A program made the position numbers and the translations under genes. 10,305 nt of DNA. Source: Porphyromonadaceae bacterium. Its GTDB lineage: Bacteria; Bacteroidota; Bacteroidia; Bacteroidales; CAMTPD01. Shown piece after piece: positions 6,769-10,305 of this stretch. The notes beneath the pieces were generated by a model, which made no database searches, was not told the DNA's origin, and saw only the letters and a program-made list of their open reading frames with translations. Where the stretch lies: the NCBI GenBank assembly GCA_003447595.1, contig DLYT01000150.1:8821-19125 (forward strand). Reading direction: 5' to 3'. Position 1 is the stretch's first letter. Every line of letters begins with the position of its first letter.

Positions 6769-6817
6769 TGTGCCAATAGTCGAAGGGTTTTCTTTCGATT
6801 TATTGGCACATTAATTT
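6769..6817 (+). terminator. Two-part hairpin after purE, probable terminator
   Basis: The outer stem is perfect over 10 bp, TGTGCCAATA (6769-6778) with TATTGGCACA (6801-6810). A small internal loop leads to an inner stem, TCGAAGG (6780-6786) with CTTTCGA (6792-6798) including one G-U pair, closed by a 5-nt loop. TTAATTT follows. The T-run is interrupted by A, so termination may be partial. The ispG ATG is 38 nt after the stem, so the element could also act as a leader structure for ispG. Confidence 0.6.
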
Positions 6818-6847
6818 AATAGGATTCGTAAGAATAAATAGATAACA

Positions 6848-8689
6848 ATGAGTTACTTCAATTATAGTCGCAGAAAGTCTTCTGAAGTTGAAATAGGAGA
6901 TACTCCCCTGGGAGGAGAAAATCCCATTCGTATTCAGTCGATGGCAAATGTATCAACAATGGATACAGAAGCAGCGATCGAACAATGTATTCGCATTATT
7001 AAAGCCGGCGCAGCGTATGTGCGTTTTACGGCACAAGGTGTAAGAGAGGCTGAAAACCTTGCATTGATCAAAGAAGGCATACGCAAGCGTGGATACAATA
7101 CCCCACTTGTTGCCGATATTCACTTTAACCCGAAAGCAGCCGAAGTTGCGGCGCAGTATGTAGAAAAAGTGCGTGTAAACCCCGGAAACTTTGTAGATAA
7201 AGTAAAAACCTTTGCGCAACTTGAATATACAGACGAAGAATATGCAGCCGAACTAAATAAGATTCGTGAGCGCTTTATTCCGCTGATTGATATTTGCAAA
7301 GCTCATCATACCGCCCTGCGTATTGGGGTAAACCACGGTTCACTTTCAGACCGTATTATGAGTAGATACGGAGATACGCCCGAGGGAATGGTAGAGTCGT
7401 GTCTCGAATTCTTGCGTGTATGCGTAGAGCAGAACTTTTACAACGTAGCCATTTCCATTAAAGCTTCCAATACGGTTGTTATGGTGAAGACGGTTCGTTT
7501 GTTGGTGCAACGCATGGACCAGGAAGGGATGCATTTTCCACTACACTTAGGAGTTACCGAAGCCGGCGACGGAGAAGACGGACGCATCAAATCGGCTGTA
7601 GGTATCGGAACCTTGCTATGCGAAGGCGTGGGGGATACCATCCGTGTTTCACTGAGTGAAGATCCGGAGGCTGAAGTTCCGGTAGCTAAGAAGTTGGTCG
7701 ATTACATCGAACAGCGAAGAGAGCATCAACCGATTGAGAGCGAATTGGCCGAGGAGTTTTTGGCTTCAGACTATGTGCGTCGCCAAAGCAGCGAGGTTCA
7801 AAACATTGGTGGGCATCATTTGCCTGTTGTAGTATCGGACCGATCGCACGGAAACTTTGAGTTTACCTACGACTTGATGCCCGACTATATTTACATTGGT
7901 TCTGAAGATCCCGACAACTTGCCCGATACTTTTCAACTGCTTGTAGATGCGCATGCTTGGAAGCCGGGCAAAGCAAATGCCTATCCGGTATTTATTCCAT
8001 CCGATATGGAGATCTTATCTCAATACGATTCTGCAATTAAGTTTGTGCGTATGCAGTTGAGCGACTTGACAGATGCGCGTATCGAACAACTCAAAACAGC
8101 TTCAAATGTAGTGGTATTGCTCGGTAGCTTACATGCAAATCCGGTGGGTGAGATTAGAGCTTTTATGCATCGATTGATGCGTGCCAATTGCAAGGTGCCG
8201 GTTGTTATTTGCCGTACTTATCGCGACGAAAAGTTGGAAGATCTTCAGATCAAAGCAGCTGCCGACATGGGAGCTCTTTTGCTCGATGGTTTTGCCGATG
8301 GAATCATGATTTCAAATCAAGGTTGCGAGCAAAAGGCGATCGACTCTGCTATGTTTGGCATTCTACAAGCAACACGTTTGCGCGTAAGTAAGACCGAATA
8401 CATATCTTGTCCTAGCTGCGGACGTACCTTGTTTGATCTGCAACATACGATCGCAAAAGTAAAAGAAGCAACGTCGCATCTCAAAGGTTTGAAGATCGGT
8501 ATCATGGGTTGTATTGTAAACGGACCCGGTGAAATGGCCGATGCAGACTATGGTTATGTAGGTGCGGGACGAGGCAAAGTTTCACTTTATAAAGGCAAAA
8601 GCTGTATCGCAATGAATATTCCTGAAGATGAAGCTGTAGATCGTTTGGTTGCCTTGATTAAAGAAAACGGCGATTGGCACGATGCCTGA
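6848..8689 (+). CDS. ispG: 4-hydroxy-3-methylbut-2-enyl diphosphate synthase IspG, long form
   Basis: This enzyme of the non-mevalonate (MEP) isoprenoid pathway reductively opens methylerythritol cyclodiphosphate (MEcPP) to HMBPP with a [4Fe-4S] cluster. Its 613 residues make it the long, three-domain type found in Bacteroidetes, Chlamydiae and plants (the E. coli enzyme has 372). The TIM barrel covers about 1-290: RIQSMANVSTMDT (28-40), ADIHFNP (89-95), RVNPGN (109-114), RIGVNHGSLS (158-167) and GVTEAGDGEDGR from 235. An extra domain follows at about 300-500. The C-terminal cluster domain has Cys521 and Cys524 (CPSCG), Cys555 and Glu562 (GCIVNGPGE), with the same 3- and 7-residue spacings as the E. 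coli ligands. The ATG at 6848 has no clear Shine-Dalgarno sequence. The gene sits between two hairpins and may be its own transcript, though I found no convincing promoter in the 110-nt gap before it. Confidence 0.97.
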   Translation: MSYFNYSRRKSSEVEIGDTPLGGENPIRIQSMANVSTMDTEAAIEQCIRIIKAGAAYVRFTAQGVREAENLALIKEGIRKRGYNTPLVADIHFNPKAAEVAAQYVEKVRVNPGNFVDKVKTFAQLEYTDEEYAAELNKIRERFIPLIDICKAHHTALRIGVNHGSLSDRIMSRYGDTPEGMVESCLEFLRVCVEQNFYNVAISIKASNTVVMVKTVRLLVQRMDQEGMHFPLHLGVTEAGDGEDGRIKSAVGIGTLLCEGVGDTIRVSLSEDPEAEVPVAKKLVDYIEQRREHQPIESELAEEFLASDYVRRQSSEVQNIGGHHLPVVVSDRSHGNFEFTYDLMPDYIYIGSEDPDNLPDTFQLLVDAHAWKPGKANAYPVFIPSDMEILSQYDSAIKFVRMQLSDLTDARIEQLKTASNVVVLLGSLHANPVGEIRAFMHRLMRANCKVPVVICRTYRDEKLEDLQIKAAADMGALLLDGFADGIMISNQGCEQKAIDSAMFGILQATRLRVSKTEYISCPSCGRTLFDLQHTIAKVKEATSHLKGLKIGIMGCIVNGPGEMADADYGYVGAGRGKVSLYKGKSCIAMNIPEDEAVDRLVALIKENGDWHDA

Positions 8690-8727
8690 TAGCTTAGCGT
8701 CTAAAACAGACATTCTTAAATAGTACT

Positions 8728-8760
8728 AATTCGTGCGGAAGTCCGCACGAATTTATTGTA
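8728..8760 (+). terminator. Strong hairpin after ispG, probable terminator
   Basis: AATTCGTGCGG (8728-8738) pairs perfectly over 11 bp with CCGCACGAATT (8743-8753) around an AAGT tetraloop, followed by TATTGTATC. It lies 38 nt after the ispG stop. The GC-rich core with AT-rich base fits an intrinsic terminator, although the T-tract is broken by A and G. A cleaner T6 run comes later (8768-8773), too far away to serve as the tail. Confidence 0.7.
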
Positions 8761-8795
8761 TCTTCGGTTTTTTAAAAGAAATATTATAACGTTAC

Positions 8796-9230
8796 ATGGA
8801 AGTTAAGATTGTAAATAAATCAAAGCATGCTCTTCCCGAGTATGCGACTATACACTCGGCCGGAATGGATATCCGTGCCAATATTGAAGAATCAATTACA
8901 TTAAAACCGCTAGAGCGCAGACTGATTCCTACAGGTCTTTTTATTGAATTGCCCGAAGGTTATGAGGCGCAAATCAGACCGCGTAGTGGCCTTGCCTTTA
9001 AGCATGGGATTACGGTATTGAATTCTCCGGGTACGATCGATGCCGACTATAGAGGCGAGATTGGTGTTATTCTTGTGAATCTTTCAACGGACGAGTTCGT
9101 GATTCACGATGGAGAGCGTATCTGTCAGATGGTTATCGCACAACACGCCCACATCAAATGGAGCGAAGTAGAGGCACTAACCGATACAGTACGTGGTGAA
9201 GGCGGATTCGGACATACAGGAAAGAAATAA
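8796..9230 (+). CDS. dut: Deoxyuridine 5'-triphosphate nucleotidohydrolase (dUTPase)
   Basis: This 144-residue trimeric dUTPase hydrolyses dUTP to dUMP and pyrophosphate, which keeps uracil out of DNA and supplies thymidylate synthesis. All five family motifs are present in order: motif I AGMDIRA (22-28), II PRSGLA (62-67), III GTIDADYRGEIGV (79-91) with probable catalytic Asp82 and sugar-selecting Tyr85, IV GERICQMVI (106-114), and V RGEGGFGHTG (133-142) with the phenylalanine that stacks on uracil. Length is normal, and the protein ends soon after motif V. The ATG follows an AT-rich leader without Shine-Dalgarno sequence, 35 nt after the apparent end of the upstream terminator. I see no promoter with both boxes. 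The TPR gene starts 65 nt downstream with no terminator between, so the two may share a transcript. Confidence 0.97.
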   Translation: MEVKIVNKSKHALPEYATIHSAGMDIRANIEESITLKPLERRLIPTGLFIELPEGYEAQIRPRSGLAFKHGITVLNSPGTIDADYRGEIGVILVNLSTDEFVIHDGERICQMVIAQHAHIKWSEVEALTDTVRGEGGFGHTGKK

Positions 9231-9295
9231 TCTTTCGTTCCTGTTGTGTAGAGAAGGAGAATAACGAAGCACGAATTGTTTTAGACTCATAAAGC

Positions 9296-10305
9296 ATGAA
9301 CAAATTGAAACCATACAAAAGCATCTTAGATAAAGGCTTATTTTTAGTCTTGAGTTTCCTATTGTTTTCTTTTGTCGCAAAGGCAGAAGACAAAACCGAT
9401 AAAAAGGAGCAGGCAACCATACAACCGAACAAGCTTTCGGTCAAAGACCAGCGAAAGTTTGATTACATCTTTTTGGAGGGGATTAAGCTAAAGAACTCGA
9501 GCAACTACGATGCGGCTTTCGATGCGTTCAACTACTGTTTATCGATCGACTCTGCTTCGGCTCCTTTGTTATATGAATTGTCTACTTTTTATTTGCAACT
9601 AGGACGTCCTGAGGTTGCGATCGACTATCTCAAGAAAGCTGTTACACACGACAGTACAAACTTTACATATGGCTTTGCCCTTGGTGGCTTGTCTCGCCAG
9701 ATGGGGATGTTTGATGAAGCTGCAACGGAGTTTGAGTTGTTGGCAAAACGTAATCCGCAAAAACCGGAAATCAACTACTACTTAGCCGAAATCTATGCAC
9801 AGAAAGGAGATGCGGAGAAAGCGGTTAAAGCACTGAACGTAGTAGAGAATGATTTGGGTATGAGTGAGGCTCTTTCGATGCAAAAGTTTCGACTTTATAA
9901 CAGCATCAACAAGCCCGACTCAGCATTTGCAGAGATCGAAAAGTTGGCCAATAAATATCCGATGGAAGCACGCTATCGCCTGGTGTTAGGAGACTTGTAC
10001 CTTGAGAAAAAAGATACAACGAATGCATTCATCGAGTATACAAAGGCGCATGATATTGATCCGTCGGATCCATACTATATTGTGGCAATGGCAAATTATT
10101 ACGAGGAAACAAATAATAAGGAGAAAGCCGAAGCACAAATTCGCAGTGCGCTACTCAACGAAAAGCTTGATGCCGAAACTAAAGTAGGCATTCTTTCTCG
10201 TTACATCTTGTCGTTGCATCAATCCAAGAAAGAGACAGAGGGAGCAGATGCTTTGTTTAAAACCCTTTTAGAGCAGAACCCTCATGAGCCGGAAATCATC
10301 CTGAT
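9296..10305 (+). CDS. Exported tetratricopeptide-repeat protein, truncated by window edge
   Basis: An open frame runs from ATG 9296 to the last base of the window (336 codons, no stop), so the C-terminus is missing. Residues 1-30 look like a signal peptide: Lys-rich start, hydrophobic core (LFLVLSFLLFSFV) and a VAKA|ED cleavage site after residue 30; there is no lipobox cysteine. A charged linker is followed by helical repeats of 34-residue TPR type, roughly at 55-88, 89-122, 123-156, 157-190, 226-259 and 260-293, with typical YLQLGRPEVAIDYLKKAV and YLEKKDTTNAFIEYTKAHDIDP patterns. TPR proteins act as protein-binding scaffolds, so this one probably works in the periplasm or at the outer membrane; no partner can be named from the window. 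The start is fixed by an in-frame TAA at 9290-9292 just upstream. An AAGGAGA at 9254-9260 is too far away to serve it. Confidence 0.9.
   Translation, partial: MNKLKPYKSILDKGLFLVLSFLLFSFVAKAEDKTDKKEQATIQPNKLSVKDQRKFDYIFLEGIKLKNSSNYDAAFDAFNYCLSIDSASAPLLYELSTFYLQLGRPEVAIDYLKKAVTHDSTNFTYGFALGGLSRQMGMFDEAATEFELLAKRNPQKPEINYYLAEIYAQKGDAEKAVKALNVVENDLGMSEALSMQKFRLYNSINKPDSAFAEIEKLANKYPMEARYRLVLGDLYLEKKDTTNAFIEYTKAHDIDPSDPYYIVAMANYYEETNNKEKAEAQIRSALLNEKLDAETKVGILSRYILSLHQSKKETEGADALFKTLLEQNPHEPEIIL

Noticed and set aside
6803..6820. TTGGCAC resembling the -24 half of a sigma-54 promoter, in front of ispG
   Set aside because: The -12 position reads TTTA instead of TTGC, so the essential GC is missing; the bases are part of the 3' arm of the hairpin.
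8699..8711. Small GTCT/AGAC hairpin after ispG
   Set aside because: Only 4 bp, with no T-run; the 11-bp hairpin 17 nt further on explains the end of the gene far better.
9254..9260. AAGGAGA, a strong Shine-Dalgarno-like sequence between dut and the TPR gene
   Set aside because: No ATG, GTG or TTG with an extended frame lies at a suitable distance, and the TPR ATG is 35 nt away; Bacteroidetes rarely rely on this signal.
1..10305. Search for mobile elements, CRISPR arrays, toxin-antitoxin pairs, defence genes, tRNAs or diversity-generating repeats
   Set aside because: By eye I found no direct-repeat arrays, transposase or reverse-transcriptase motifs, tRNA-like cloverleafs or composition shift; the window is filled with ordinary core genes.

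Overview
The window looks like chromosomal core sequence from a member of the order Bacteroidales (Bacteroides/Parabacteroides/Dysgonomonas-like; I cannot fix the genus). Supporting signs are the long three-domain form of IspG, a TGS/ThrRS-like domain fused to a uridine-kinase domain, AT-rich start regions with almost no Shine-Dalgarno sequence, and promoter-like sites matching the Bacteroidetes sigma-ABfr pattern (TTTG, about 19 nt, TAnnTTTG). Base composition is even throughout. I saw no insertion sequence, phage gene, tRNA, rRNA, CRISPR array or defence system. Every gap between genes is about 115 nt or less.

Layout. (1) One minus-strand gene (88-1884) encodes a Na+/phosphate cotransporter with a PhoU-like tail. 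It ends at a clear intrinsic terminator (37-68) and starts from a good promoter (1915-1945). (2) From 1969 everything is on the plus strand: the TGS-nucleoside kinase (1969-3636), then a 115-nt leader with a promoter-like site, a 12-bp inverted repeat and a 14-codon ORF, then rpoN (sigma-54). (3) rpoN is followed at gaps of 11, 17 and 9 nt by a PAP2-like membrane protein, gcvH and purE, which looks like one operon ending at a hairpin (6769-6817). (4) ispG follows, closed by a strong hairpin (8728-8760). (5) dut comes next, then a secreted TPR protein that runs off the right edge.

Most genes are housekeeping: phosphate uptake, nucleotide metabolism (kinase, purE, dut), one-carbon/glycine metabolism (gcvH), isoprenoid synthesis (ispG) and alternative transcription (rpoN). 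They do not form one pathway, so the shared operon probably reflects conserved gene order rather than a machine. I do not find a convincing new multi-gene system. The points most worth a second look are the structured rpoN leader with its small ORF, the apparently dead tRNA-editing-like module fused to the nucleoside kinase, the membrane protein with an incomplete PAP2 active site, and the overlapping divergent promoters at 1905-1945.
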